Origin: Streptomyces durmitorensis
GTDB lineage: Bacteria > Actinomycetota > Actinomycetes > Streptomycetales > Streptomycetaceae
Direction: 5' to 3'
Length of the DNA stretch: 64,000 nt
Assembly (NCBI RefSeq): GCF_023498005.1
Contig: NZ_CP097289.1
Span: 6,944,001 to 7,008,000, forward strand
Shown here in pieces: positions 47,640 to 56,062 of the stretch. The notes under the pieces were generated by a model. It made no database searches. It was given only the letters and a program-made list of their open reading frames with translations, and was not told where the DNA came from. How positions within the stretch are numbered: the stretch's first letter is position 1; the number at the start of each line of letters is the position of its first letter. Position numbers and translations under genes: made by a program.

Positions 47640-49493
47640 TCAGGCCCCTGTCTTGCTGAGGACTGTGGGTGGCGGCGTGTCGCCGGGAGCCAGATCGGCC
47701 TCGTGGAACTCGAGCTGGCGGCGGCGGTTGGGGATGAGGCCCTCGGGGCGGAAGCGCATGAGCAGCACGAGCGCGAGGCCGAAGGCGAAGAGCTGGTAGT
47801 CGCCCAGGAACGAGAGCTTGCTCGGGATGAGGTAGAGCAGCGCGGCGCCGACGAGGGGTCCGCTGATGGTGCCCATGCCGCCGAGGACGACGGCGGCGAG
47901 CAGGAACGCCGAGTTCGGCGGGACCGTGTTGGCGAACTGGTACTGCTCGGGCGTCACGGTGTAGGTGACGTGCGCCTGCACCGTGCCCGCGAGTCCGGCG
48001 AGCGTGGCGCCGAGCGCGAAGGCGATGAGCTTCACGCGGAAGCCGTTGATGCCCATGGCGAGCGCCGCGGTCTCGTCCTCTCGGATGGCGACCCAGGCGC
48101 GCCCGATGCGGGAGTCGCCGCTGCGCCGGAAGACCAGCACGACGACGAGGGTGATGAGCAGCATCAGGAAGAAGTAGTTCGCGAATCGGCCGATGGTGAC
48201 GCCGAAGATGGTGTGCTCGAGGCCGAAGTCGAAGCCGAGGATCTTGAGGTTCGGGATCGAGGAGATGCCGTTCGAGCCGTTCGTGATGTCCGGGCCCGAG
48301 GTGCCGTCGGAGTTCATCGCGACGAGCCGGAAGATCTCTCCGAAGCCGAGGGTGACGATGGCGAGGTAGTCGCCGCGCAGCCTCAGTGTCGGGGCGCCGA
48401 TGAGCACACCGAAGATGAGCGATGCGCTCGCGCCGACCAGGATCGCGCCCCAGAACGGCAGATGGACGTCGAAGGGCGAGGACGGCGACCCGGAGACCAT
48501 GGACGCCGCGTAGGCGCCGACGCCGAGGAAGGCGACGTATCCGAGGTCGAGGAGTCCGGCGAGGCCGACGACGATGTTCAGGCCGAGCGCGACGGTGGCG
48601 AAGATGAGGATGTAGACGCCGATGGTGGCGTACTGGTCGTCGCTCTGCGTGAACGGGAAGGCCGCCGCTGCGGCGAAGGCACCGCCGAGTGTGATGTTGC
48701 GGTGCCGCGCGGTGTACGTGGAGACCTGGGCGACGAGCCCCGCCTTGGACAGCGCGGCGAAGCTGAACGCCACGGTGACCAGGAAGCCGACGAAGAGCTC
48801 GTCGTACTCGGTGCCGATGCCGTAGGTGAAGACCACCAGGCCCACGGCGAGCGCGGCGACGATGATCAGGATCTCGACGTAGCTGGGGAGCTTGCGCGGC
48901 GTGGGCGGGGCCTCGGCGGCGAACGCGCCCTTGAAGACGACGAGGCCGTTGCGCATGCGGTGCTTGAACTGCTCGCTGCCGCTGTCCTCGGTGTCGACCG
49001 CGTAGGTGTGCGGCCGGGTGAAGGGCAGGGCGAGGGCGCCGACGAAGGAGCCGAGGGTGGCGATCGCGGCGACCCAGCCGCCGACCTCGAGGTTGGCGAG
49101 GCCGCCGAGCTGGTAGCTGATCGAGATGATCGTGTACCAGGTGGTGGCGAAGGCGGCGAGCGACGCGTACTTCAGCGCGGCGTCGGCTCCGCCGGGAGCC
49201 AGCGCCCGTACGCCCTTGACGCCGTACGAGGCGAGGCCGAAGAGCGTCGTCAGGATGCCGGCGATCAGGACGAGGACCTGGAGGCCGCCGGGGTAGCCGT
49301 AGACGGTGAGGTCACCGGGGAACGCCGAGGTCCAGGTCCAGGCGAGGAACGTGGAGATGATCGTGAGGATGCCGCCGCCGGTGGCCAGTGCGCGGGCGGG
49401 GGCCTCGGGGATGGCGATGAGACCGGTGGGGGTGAGGTCCTGCTTAGGGCTGGGCGCGTCGGCCGCAGTGGTCTGTGTGGTCATGGTTGTCAC
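47640..49493 (-). CDS. livM: Branched-chain amino-acid ABC permease LivM with long N-terminal extension
   Basis: This 617-residue permease is read from GTG 49493, which overlaps the livH stop as GTGA; ATG 49484 three codons later is an alternative. The typical LivM core starts near residue 290 (YATIGVYILIFATVALGLNI) and contains the EAA-like RIGRAWVAIREDE loop. The first 290 residues add several more hydrophobic helices, with a charged loop around residues 160-205. This makes the protein almost twice the size of enteric LivM. The frame extends upstream of 49493, but that part only mirrors livH. Confidence 0.92.
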   Translation of the reverse strand: MTTMTTQTTAADAPSPKQDLTPTGLIAIPEAPARALATGGGILTIISTFLAWTWTSAFPGDLTVYGYPGGLQVLVLIAGILTTLFGLASYGVKGVRALAPGGADAALKYASLAAFATTWYTIISISYQLGGLANLEVGGWVAAIATLGSFVGALALPFTRPHTYAVDTEDSGSEQFKHRMRNGLVVFKGAFAAEAPPTPRKLPSYVEILIIVAALAVGLVVFTYGIGTEYDELFVGFLVTVAFSFAALSKAGLVAQVSTYTARHRNITLGGAFAAAAAFPFTQSDDQYATIGVYILIFATVALGLNIVVGLAGLLDLGYVAFLGVGAYAASMVSGSPSSPFDVHLPFWGAILVGASASLIFGVLIGAPTLRLRGDYLAIVTLGFGEIFRLVAMNSDGTSGPDITNGSNGISSIPNLKILGFDFGLEHTIFGVTIGRFANYFFLMLLITLVVVLVFRRSGDSRIGRAWVAIREDETAALAMGINGFRVKLIAFALGATLAGLAGTVQAHVTYTVTPEQYQFANTVPPNSAFLLAAVVLGGMGTISGPLVGAALLYLIPSKLSFLGDYQLFAFGLALVLLMRFRPEGLIPNRRRQLEFHEADLAPGDTPPPTVLSKTGA

Positions 49494-50419
49494 GCCCTGT
49501 CCGCGACGCGCTCGCCAAGGAGACCTTGTGGCCTGACGAGGAGTACGACGATGAGGAGTACGAAGGCCCAGACGTCGGCCCAGGACTGCCCGCCGAGCTG
49601 GCTCATGCCGGGGATGTCGTTCATGTAGGCGGTGGCCATGGCTTCGGCGACGCCGAGGACGAGGCCGCCGAGCATCGCGCCGTAGATGTTGCCGATGCCT
49701 CCGAGCACGGCCGCGGTGAAGGCCTTGAGGCCCCACAGGAAGCCCATGCGGAACTGGACTTCTCCGTAGCGGAAGCCGTAGGCGACGGCGGCGATGCCGG
49801 CGAAGGCGGCGCCGATCGCGAAGGCCACGACGATGACGCGGTCGGTGTTGACACCCATGAGCTTGGCGGTGTCGGGGTCCTGTGCGGTGGCCTGCATGCC
49901 GCGTCCCACGCGGGTCTTCATCACGAAGTAGCCGAGGGCGAACATGCAGATCGGGGCGGTGATCAGCAGGAAGATGTCGCCGGGCTGGATGGTGACGGAG
50001 CCCATGTGGATGGAGTCGCCGGGCATCTCGGGGAAGGTGCGGGACGACTTCGCGTTGGGGTACCAGGCCCAGACGGCCTGCTGCAGCGCGAGGGAGAGGC
50101 CGATCGCGGTGATGAGAGGGGCGAGGCGGGGTGCGCCGCGCAACGGGCGGTAGGCGAAGCGTTCGGCTCCGACCGCTATGAGGGTCGAGACGATGACGGC
50201 GCCTATGAGCATGAGTGGCAGTGCGAGCCACATGCTGGTGCCGCCCGGCAGCCAGAGCCAGACGGTGAGGGCGCCGAAGCCGCCGACCATGAAGATCTCG
50301 CCATGGGCGAAGTTGATGAGCTGGACGATGCCGTAGACCATTGTGTAGCCGATGGCGATCAGGCCGTACATGGATCCCAGTAGCAGGCCGTTGACCAGCT
50401 GTTGCGGCAGTTCGTGCAC
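49490..50419 (-). CDS. livH: Branched-chain amino-acid ABC permease LivH
   Basis: This 309-residue membrane permease starts at GTG 50419. The N-terminal QQLVNGLLLGSMYGLIAIGYTM and the repeated glycine-rich helices are typical. The ATPase-contact loop GRGMQATAQDPDTAKLMG is near residue 190. It forms the channel with LivM. A strong hairpin lies between it and the upstream livJ gene, so its expression may be lower than that of livJ. Confidence 0.96.
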   Translation of the reverse strand: MHELPQQLVNGLLLGSMYGLIAIGYTMVYGIVQLINFAHGEIFMVGGFGALTVWLWLPGGTSMWLALPLMLIGAVIVSTLIAVGAERFAYRPLRGAPRLAPLITAIGLSLALQQAVWAWYPNAKSSRTFPEMPGDSIHMGSVTIQPGDIFLLITAPICMFALGYFVMKTRVGRGMQATAQDPDTAKLMGVNTDRVIVVAFAIGAAFAGIAAVAYGFRYGEVQFRMGFLWGLKAFTAAVLGGIGNIYGAMLGGLVLGVAEAMATAYMNDIPGMSQLGGQSWADVWAFVLLIVVLLVRPQGLLGERVADRA

Positions 50420-50510
50420 CGCAGGTCCTCCGAGTCTTTCGGTGTCGTGCGGCCTGCGTGCGGTGGCTGTGGGCCCCGCCGGCCGAACGGCTTAGGTGAC
50501 GGATGCGACG

Positions 50511-50546
50511 CCGCGCGGGGCGCTGCAGAGGCAGCGCCCCGCGCGG
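50511..50546 (-). terminator. Intercistronic hairpin between livJ and livH
   Basis: CCGCGCGGGGCGCTGC pairs perfectly with GCAGCGCCCCGCGCGG (16 bp) around an AGAG loop. It lacks a T run. The position suggests partial termination or 3'-end protection of the livJ message. Confidence 0.6.
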
Positions 50547-50568
50547 TGGTGTCGTGCTGCGGGGTGGA

Positions 50569-51816
50569 TCAGCCGGTGAAGGTGCCGGACTTGACCGGCT
50601 CCCAGCCCTTGGTCGGGTCCTCGGTGGACTTCACCTGGTACACGGTGAGCTGCTTGTTGGTCGCGTCGCCGTACTCGTCGAAGGAGACCTTGCCGGTCAC
50701 ACCGTCGAAGGAGACGTCCTGCATGGCCTCGACGATCTTGGCGCGAGCGTCGTCGGGCAGCTTGCCGTCGTTGTCCTCGACGACCTTCTTGACCGCTTCG
50801 ATGATCGCCCAGGCCGAGTCGTACGAGTAGCCGCCGTAGGCCTCGTAGGCCTCCTTGAAGCCGGCCTTCTTGTAGTTCGCGATGAACTCCTTGGCGGACG
50901 GCAGCTTCTCGACGGGCTGACCGATCGAGGTCGCCATGTCGCCCTTGCCCTCCTTGCCGGCGAGCTTGACGAAGTCGGCGCTGTAGATGCCGTCACCGCC
51001 GACGAGCGGGATCTTGGCACCTGCCTTCTTCATCTGCTTGCTGAGCGGGCCGGCTGCGGGGTACTCGCCGCCGTAGTAGACGACGTCGGCGTCAGAGTTC
51101 TTGATCTTGGTGGCGACGGCGCCGAAGTCCTTGGTGTCCGGGTTCACGTGCTCGGTGCCGGCGACCTTGCCGCCGAGCTTGGTGAACTCGTCCTTGAAGG
51201 TGGCGGCCAGACCGGCGCCGTAGGTCTTCTTGTCGTCGACCACGAAGACCTTCTTCTTCTTCGCGTCGTTGTACAGGTACTGCGCGGCGAACGGGCCCTG
51301 GATGGCGTCCGTGGTGGCCGTACGGAAGTAGGCCTTGTACGGGCGCACCTTCTTGCCGCCGTTCCAGTCCTGGCCCTGGGTCATGGCCGGGTTGGTGTTG
51401 GCGGGGGAGACCTGGACGAGCTTCGCGTCGTCGAAGACCTTCTGCATCGACTCGCCGACGGAGGAGTTCAGGGGCCCGACGGCGCCGAGGATGTCCTTGT
51501 TGGCGACGAACTTGGTCGCGTTGGTCTGGCCCGATGCGGGCTGGCCCTGGTCGTCGGCGGCTTCGATCTTGAAGGTGATGCCGTCGACGTACTTCTTCGC
51601 GTTGGCCTGCTTGGCGGCGAGATCCACGGAGTTGCGGATACCGAGGCCCAGCGCGGACAGGTCGCCGGTCAGCGGCGCGTCGACGCCGATGACCACGGTG
51701 GTACCGCCACCCCCGGCGTCGTCCTTGTCCTTGTCGTCGCGTGAGCCACAGGCGGTGAGGGTGAGTGCCCCCGCGGTGAATGCAGCGGTGATGGCTATGA
51801 GCGAACGTTGACGCAC
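50569..51816 (-). CDS. livJ: Branched-chain amino-acid binding lipoprotein LivJ
   Basis: This 415-residue type-I periplasmic-binding-fold lipoprotein starts at GTG 51816 after GGAAAGGACT; the longer open frame to 52044 lacks a signal. The signal peptide ends in lipobox LTAC-GS. VVIGVDAPLTGDLSALG and AVGPLNSSVGESMQKVFDD are the usual amino-acid-binding segments. It delivers substrate to LivHM. The 255 bases upstream carry its promoter region, where no clear operator was recognised. Confidence 0.94.
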   Translation of the reverse strand: MRQRSLIAITAAFTAGALTLTACGSRDDKDKDDAGGGGTTVVIGVDAPLTGDLSALGLGIRNSVDLAAKQANAKKYVDGITFKIEAADDQGQPASGQTNATKFVANKDILGAVGPLNSSVGESMQKVFDDAKLVQVSPANTNPAMTQGQDWNGGKKVRPYKAYFRTATTDAIQGPFAAQYLYNDAKKKKVFVVDDKKTYGAGLAATFKDEFTKLGGKVAGTEHVNPDTKDFGAVATKIKNSDADVVYYGGEYPAAGPLSKQMKKAGAKIPLVGGDGIYSADFVKLAGKEGKGDMATSIGQPVEKLPSAKEFIANYKKAGFKEAYEAYGGYSYDSAWAIIEAVKKVVEDNDGKLPDDARAKIVEAMQDVSFDGVTGKVSFDEYGDATNKQLTVYQVKSTEDPTKGWEPVKSGTFTG

Positions 51817-52071
51817 GATCAGTCCTTTCCCCTGGCACGGCCGTCCCCTGTTGGGTGGCCGAGTCGAGCGCAGAACCGAACTGACAGGAATCCGGTGGGC
51901 GCGGTGACTGGCCGTGACTCTAAGGGCCGCTTTGTTCCTGGTGGAGTGGTCAGGCCAAAGGTGTGACGCTCTTGTTATGCCACGGAGTATTCCGCGCTGG
52001 AACTCAGGGGGCGGTTGGGGCGGAATGCGCCACCTTCGGCGCATCCCGCATGCTGAGAACTTGCAGGACTG

Positions 52072-52695
52072 TCAGGGTGTTTTACTCATGACATCAGTGT
52101 TCGGGGGGCATGCGGCTGTCAGGGCCTCGGAAAGATCTTTTGCGTACGCCGAACCGAGGATGAAGCTCTGCGTCTGCTTTGCGCGCACATTACGCAGTGT
52201 TACATCCAGGAAAGGGAGTCCGGCATTCCGTGGCACATTTCCACATTCGCGAATGTGCATGGAAATACGTGCCGTCCGAGGGCTTCCGCTTTTCACTGTG
52301 AATGGGGTATGGGGGGCGACGGTGACCGACAGCGCCGCAGACGGCTGGCCGATCCGTCGGACGGACACGGGCGGCCCCGAGTCCTGGCCGAGGCCGACGG
52401 TGAAGCTGAACGTGCGGTCGCCTGCCTCTGGGCGCGTCATGTCGCCCTTGTACGTCACGGACACGGTCTGCGACGGATAGGGCGGTGGCGGCGGCGCCGG
52501 GGGCCGGGGACGGGTCAGGTAGAGGCTGAGTCCCGCGGCCCCGACGACCGCGGCGATGGCGAGGGCCAGGGCGGTGCGGCGGTGACGGGTGAGCGGCGGG
52601 CGGGGCCTGACGGGGTGTGCGGCGATGCGGTCCGGGGAGGCGGTGCGGGCGTCGTAGGTGTGGTCGCCCGGCTCGATGGGGCCGATGGCGTTCAC
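52072..52695 (-). CDS. Unknown single-pass membrane protein
   Basis: This 207-residue protein starts at GTG 52695, overlapping the previous stop by 4 bp. A cytoplasmic Pro/Arg-rich N-terminus of about 45 residues precedes one transmembrane helix (TALALAIAAVVGAAGLSLYL). A proline tract follows, and then an extracytoplasmic beta-rich domain (SQTVSVTYKGDM to the end) with two Cys that could form a disulfide (ECGN, AACPPN). I do not recognise the family. It is translationally coupled to the upstream lipoprotein, so the two probably work together at the cell surface. Confidence 0.65.
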   Translation of the reverse strand: MNAIGPIEPGDHTYDARTASPDRIAAHPVRPRPPLTRHRRTALALAIAAVVGAAGLSLYLTRPRPPAPPPPPYPSQTVSVTYKGDMTRPEAGDRTFSFTVGLGQDSGPPVSVRRIGQPSAALSVTVAPHTPFTVKSGSPRTARISMHIRECGNVPRNAGLPFLDVTLRNVRAKQTQSFILGSAYAKDLSEALTAACPPNTDVMSKTP

Positions 52696-53078
52696 ACCCA
52701 CGGCCCGCCGCTCGGCTGCCCGTGGCGGTAGCGCTTCTCGCACCGCTCGCGGGCCTCGCGGGTGAGCAACTTCCGCCCCGCGTCGGCTCCGTGGCGCTCG
52801 CGCTCGGCGCGGGCCAGGTCGAGGGTGTCCCGCAGGATCATGTACTGCCCGTTGGAGAGGCCCATCGACTGGTAGTCGCCGTAGGTCTCCTTGCCCGAGT
52901 CGTAGATCTGCCGCCCCCACTTGGTGATCAGGGCCGTGCAGAGGTCCTCGGGGGACGTGGTGGCGGGGGAGGGCCCGGGGGTGTCACCGGAAGGGGAGCT
53001 CCCGCATCCGGTGGCGGCGAAGAGGGTAGTGAGGAGGGCGGTGCAGGCGAGCGCACAGAGCGGCTTCCAGTGCCTCAT
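52692..53078 (-). CDS. Small lipoprotein of unknown function
   Basis: This 128-residue protein starts at ATG 53078. The signal peptide ends in AATGC-GS, a plausible lipobox. A Pro/Ser/Thr linker (27-41) precedes a compact helical domain with two Cys (DLCTALI and RERCEKRY), probably a disulfide, and a GDYQSMGLSNGQY segment. Its stop overlaps the start of the membrane protein that follows. The function is unknown. Confidence 0.7.
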   Translation of the reverse strand: MRHWKPLCALACTALLTTLFAATGCGSSPSGDTPGPSPATTSPEDLCTALITKWGRQIYDSGKETYGDYQSMGLSNGQYMILRDTLDLARAERERHGADAGRKLLTREARERCEKRYRHGQPSGGPWV

Positions 53079-53140
53079 GCCCAGAAGCTAGACCGGCGCC
53101 CCACGCTCCGACAATGCGTAGGGCGCCGCCTTCAACTCCC

Positions 53141-53614
53141 TCAGCCGGCGGTGCCGTTGGGCTGAACCTCGCGCAGCAGACAGGTCAGCCGCGCGGTGCA
53201 CACCCGCTTGTCCTGCTCGTCGGTGATGACGATCTCGTACGTCGCCGTGGAGCGGCCCCGGTGCACGGGCGTCGCCACGCCGGTGACCAGGCCCGAACGC
53301 GCCCCGCGGTGGTGGGTGCAGTTCAGGTCGACGCCGACGGCGAGCTTCCCGCTCCCGCCGTGCAGCATCGAGCCGACCGAACCGAGGGTCTCGGCGAGGA
53401 CGGCGGACGCGCCGCCGTGCAGCAGGCCGTACGGCTGGGTGTTGCCCTCGACCGGCATGGTGCCGACGACGCGGTCGGCGGAGGCCTCGACGATCTGGAC
53501 GCCCATCCGGACGCCCAGATCCCCGGCGGAGAACAGGGCGGGCAGGTCGATGCCGAGCGCGGCGTACTCGTCGATGACCTCTTGCGGGAACTTCACGCTG
53601 TGCTGCTCACCCAT
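53141..53614 (-). CDS. PaaI-type hotdog-fold thioesterase
   Basis: This 157-residue cytoplasmic protein starts at ATG 53614. The hotdog motif HGGASAVLAETLGS places the catalytic Asn/Asp-Glu site in the usual PaaI arrangement. NCTHHRGARSGLVTGVATPVHRGRSTATYEI is the paired strand region. It hydrolyses aryl- or acyl-CoA thioesters, with substrate undetermined. It lies between the molybdoenzyme and the lipoprotein pair on the same strand, 46 bp after the molybdoenzyme. Confidence 0.9.
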   Translation of the reverse strand: MGEQHSVKFPQEVIDEYAALGIDLPALFSAGDLGVRMGVQIVEASADRVVGTMPVEGNTQPYGLLHGGASAVLAETLGSVGSMLHGGSGKLAVGVDLNCTHHRGARSGLVTGVATPVHRGRSTATYEIVITDEQDKRVCTARLTCLLREVQPNGTAG

Positions 53615-53660
53615 GGGGCCCGGCTCCGTTCTTCGTCCTCACCAGTCGCTGAGCGAACGC

Positions 53661-55940
53661 TCAGTCGGTGCCTGATTGTTCCAGGCGCACGACGACGGAC
53701 TTGCTGGCGGGGGTGTTGCTCGTGTCGGCCGTCGCATCCAGCGGGACCAGGACGTTCGTCTCCGGGTAGTACGCCGCGGCACAGCCACGGGCGGTGGGAT
53801 AGTGCACGACCCGGAAACCGGGCGCGCGCCGCTCGACGCCGTCCCGCCACTCGCTCACGAGGTCCACGTACGACCCGTCGGCGAGGCTCAGCTCGCGGGC
53901 GTCGTCGGGGTTGACCAGGACGACCCTGCGGCCGTTCTTGATGCCCCGGTAGCGGTCGTCCAGGCCGTAGATCGTGGTGTTGTACTGGTCGTGCGAGCGC
54001 AGCGTCTGCAGCAGGAGGCGGCCCTTCGGCAGGGCAGGGAACTCCACCGGCGCCGCGGTGAAGTTCGCCTTGCCGGTGGCCGTGGGGAAGCGCCGCTCGT
54101 CGCGCGGGGCGTGCGGCAGGGCGAAGCCCGCCGGGTCGGCCACGCGCGCGTTGAAGTCCTCGAAGCCGGGGATCACGCGCGCGATGCGGTCGCGCACCGT
54201 GGCGTAGTCCTTCTCGAACTCCTCCCAGGGGGTGGCCGATTCGGGGCCGAGGACGCGGCGGGCGAGGCGGCACACGATGGCCGGCTCGGAGAGCAGATGC
54301 GGGCTCGCGGGCTCCAGACGGCCGCGCGAGGCGTGCACCATGCCCATGGAGTCCTCGACGGTCACGAACTGCTCACCGCCGCCCTGAAGATCCCGCTCGG
54401 TGCGGCCGAGCGTCGGCAGGATCAGCGCCCGCGCGCCCGTGACGGCGTGCGAGCGGTTCAGCTTCGTCGACACGTGGACGGTCAGGCGGGCCTTGCGCAT
54501 CGCCGCCTCCGTCACCTCCGTGTCGGGCGACGCCGCCACGAAGTTGCCGCCCATCGCGAAGAACACCTTCGCGTCGCCGTCCCGCAGCGCCTTGATCGCG
54601 CGCACGACGTCCAGGCCGTGCTCGCGCGGCGGCGCGAAGCCGAACTCCTTCTCCAGGGCGTCCAGGAAGGCCGGAGCGGGCCGTTCGAAGATGCCCATCG
54701 TGCGGTCGCCCTGCACGTTCGAGTGTCCGCGCACCGGGCACACGCCCGCGCCGGGACGGCCGATGTTGCCGCGCAGCAGAAGGAAGTTGACGACCTCGCG
54801 GATGGTCGGCACGGCGTGCTTGTGCTGGGTCAGGCCCATCGCCCAGCACACGACGGTGCGCTTGGAGGCAAGCACCATGGCGAGCGCTTCCTCGATGCGG
54901 TCGCGGCTGAGACCGGTCGCCGTCAGCGTCTCGTCCCAGTCGGCGTCCCGCGCGGCCTCGGTGAACTCCTCGTACCCATGGGTGTGTTCGCGGACGAACT
55001 CCTCGTCGACCGCGCCCTCCGTGTCGAGGATCAGCTTGTTGAGCAGCCGGAACAGGGCCTGGTCGCCGCCCAGGCGGATCTGCAGGAAGAGGTCGGTCAG
55101 GGCGGTGCCCTTGAACATGCCCTGCGGGGTCTGCGGGTTCTTGAACCGCTCCAGGCCAGCCTCGGGCAGCGGATTGACCGTGATGATCTTCGCGCCGTTG
55201 TTCTTCGCCTTCTCCAGGGCGGAGAGCATGCGCGGATGGTTCGTGCCCGGGTTCTGCCCGGCGACGATGATCAGGTCCGACTTGTAGAGGTCCTCCAGGA
55301 GGACGCTGCCCTTGCCGATACCGATGGTCTCCGTGAGGGCGGAGCCGGACGACTCATGGCACATGTTCGAACAGTCGGGCAGATTGTTCGTGCCCAGCTC
55401 GCGGGCGAACAGCTGGTAGAGGAACGCCGCTTCGTTGCTGGTGCGGCCCGAGGTGTAATAGACGGACTCGTCCGGACTGTCCAGGGCGGCCAGTTCCTCG
55501 CCGATGATGTCGAAGGCCCGCTCCCAGGGCACGGGTTCATAGCGCTCGGCGCCCTCCGCCAGATACATCGGGTGGGTGAGGCGGCCCTGCTGCCCCAGCC
55601 AGTACCCACTGCGGGTGGCGAGGTCGGCCACGGGGTGCGCGGCGAAGAAGTCCGGGGTGACGCGGCGCAGCGTGGCCTCTTCGGCGACCGCCTTCGCGCC
55701 GTTCTCGCAGAACTCCGCCTTGTGCCGGTGCTCCGGCTCGGGCCAGGCGCAGCCGGGGCAGTCGAAGCCGTCCTTCTGATTGACCCGCAGCAGCGTCAGC
55801 GCCGTGCGGCGCACGCCCATCTGCTGCTGGGCCATGCGCAGCGTGTGCCCGATGGCGGGAAGCCCCGCCGCGGCGTGCTGCACCTCGGCGACCTGCGGCG
55901 CGTCCTGGACCGGATCACCCTTGGGCGACTTCCTTGCCAT
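53661..55940 (-). CDS. FdhF/YdeP-family molybdopterin oxidoreductase
   Basis: This 759-residue protein starts at ATG 55940 after GGGGAG. CPGCAWPEP near residue 60 and a later Cys correspond to the YdeP-type N-terminus, which keeps only a partial cluster motif compared with true formate dehydrogenase. Molybdopterin-contact segments include YYTSGRTSNEAAFLYQ, CHESSGSAL, GQNPGTNHPRM and RGHSNVQGDRT. The C-terminal cofactor cap (HDQYNTTIYGLDDRYRG) is present. There is no signal, so it is cytoplasmic. The physiological substrate of this group is not settled; formate or a stress role is possible. Confidence 0.88.
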   Translation of the reverse strand: MARKSPKGDPVQDAPQVAEVQHAAAGLPAIGHTLRMAQQQMGVRRTALTLLRVNQKDGFDCPGCAWPEPEHRHKAEFCENGAKAVAEEATLRRVTPDFFAAHPVADLATRSGYWLGQQGRLTHPMYLAEGAERYEPVPWERAFDIIGEELAALDSPDESVYYTSGRTSNEAAFLYQLFARELGTNNLPDCSNMCHESSGSALTETIGIGKGSVLLEDLYKSDLIIVAGQNPGTNHPRMLSALEKAKNNGAKIITVNPLPEAGLERFKNPQTPQGMFKGTALTDLFLQIRLGGDQALFRLLNKLILDTEGAVDEEFVREHTHGYEEFTEAARDADWDETLTATGLSRDRIEEALAMVLASKRTVVCWAMGLTQHKHAVPTIREVVNFLLLRGNIGRPGAGVCPVRGHSNVQGDRTMGIFERPAPAFLDALEKEFGFAPPREHGLDVVRAIKALRDGDAKVFFAMGGNFVAASPDTEVTEAAMRKARLTVHVSTKLNRSHAVTGARALILPTLGRTERDLQGGGEQFVTVEDSMGMVHASRGRLEPASPHLLSEPAIVCRLARRVLGPESATPWEEFEKDYATVRDRIARVIPGFEDFNARVADPAGFALPHAPRDERRFPTATGKANFTAAPVEFPALPKGRLLLQTLRSHDQYNTTIYGLDDRYRGIKNGRRVVLVNPDDARELSLADGSYVDLVSEWRDGVERRAPGFRVVHYPTARGCAAAYYPETNVLVPLDATADTSNTPASKSVVVRLEQSGTD

Positions 55941-56062
55941 GATCGGCTCCCCTTCGAGCACGTGCGTGAGCTACGCCTTCGATCCTCCCACGCGGCAGTG
56001 ACGGCGCGGTCGCGGGTGAGGGTTGGGCCTGAGTGTCAGTGGGGCGTGGCAGGATCGGGGAC

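Noticed and set aside
49494..50231. Extension of livM through livH on the same strand
   Set aside because: It is the +1 shadow of livH, Arg/His/Pro-rich; the GTGA overlap gives a natural livM start.
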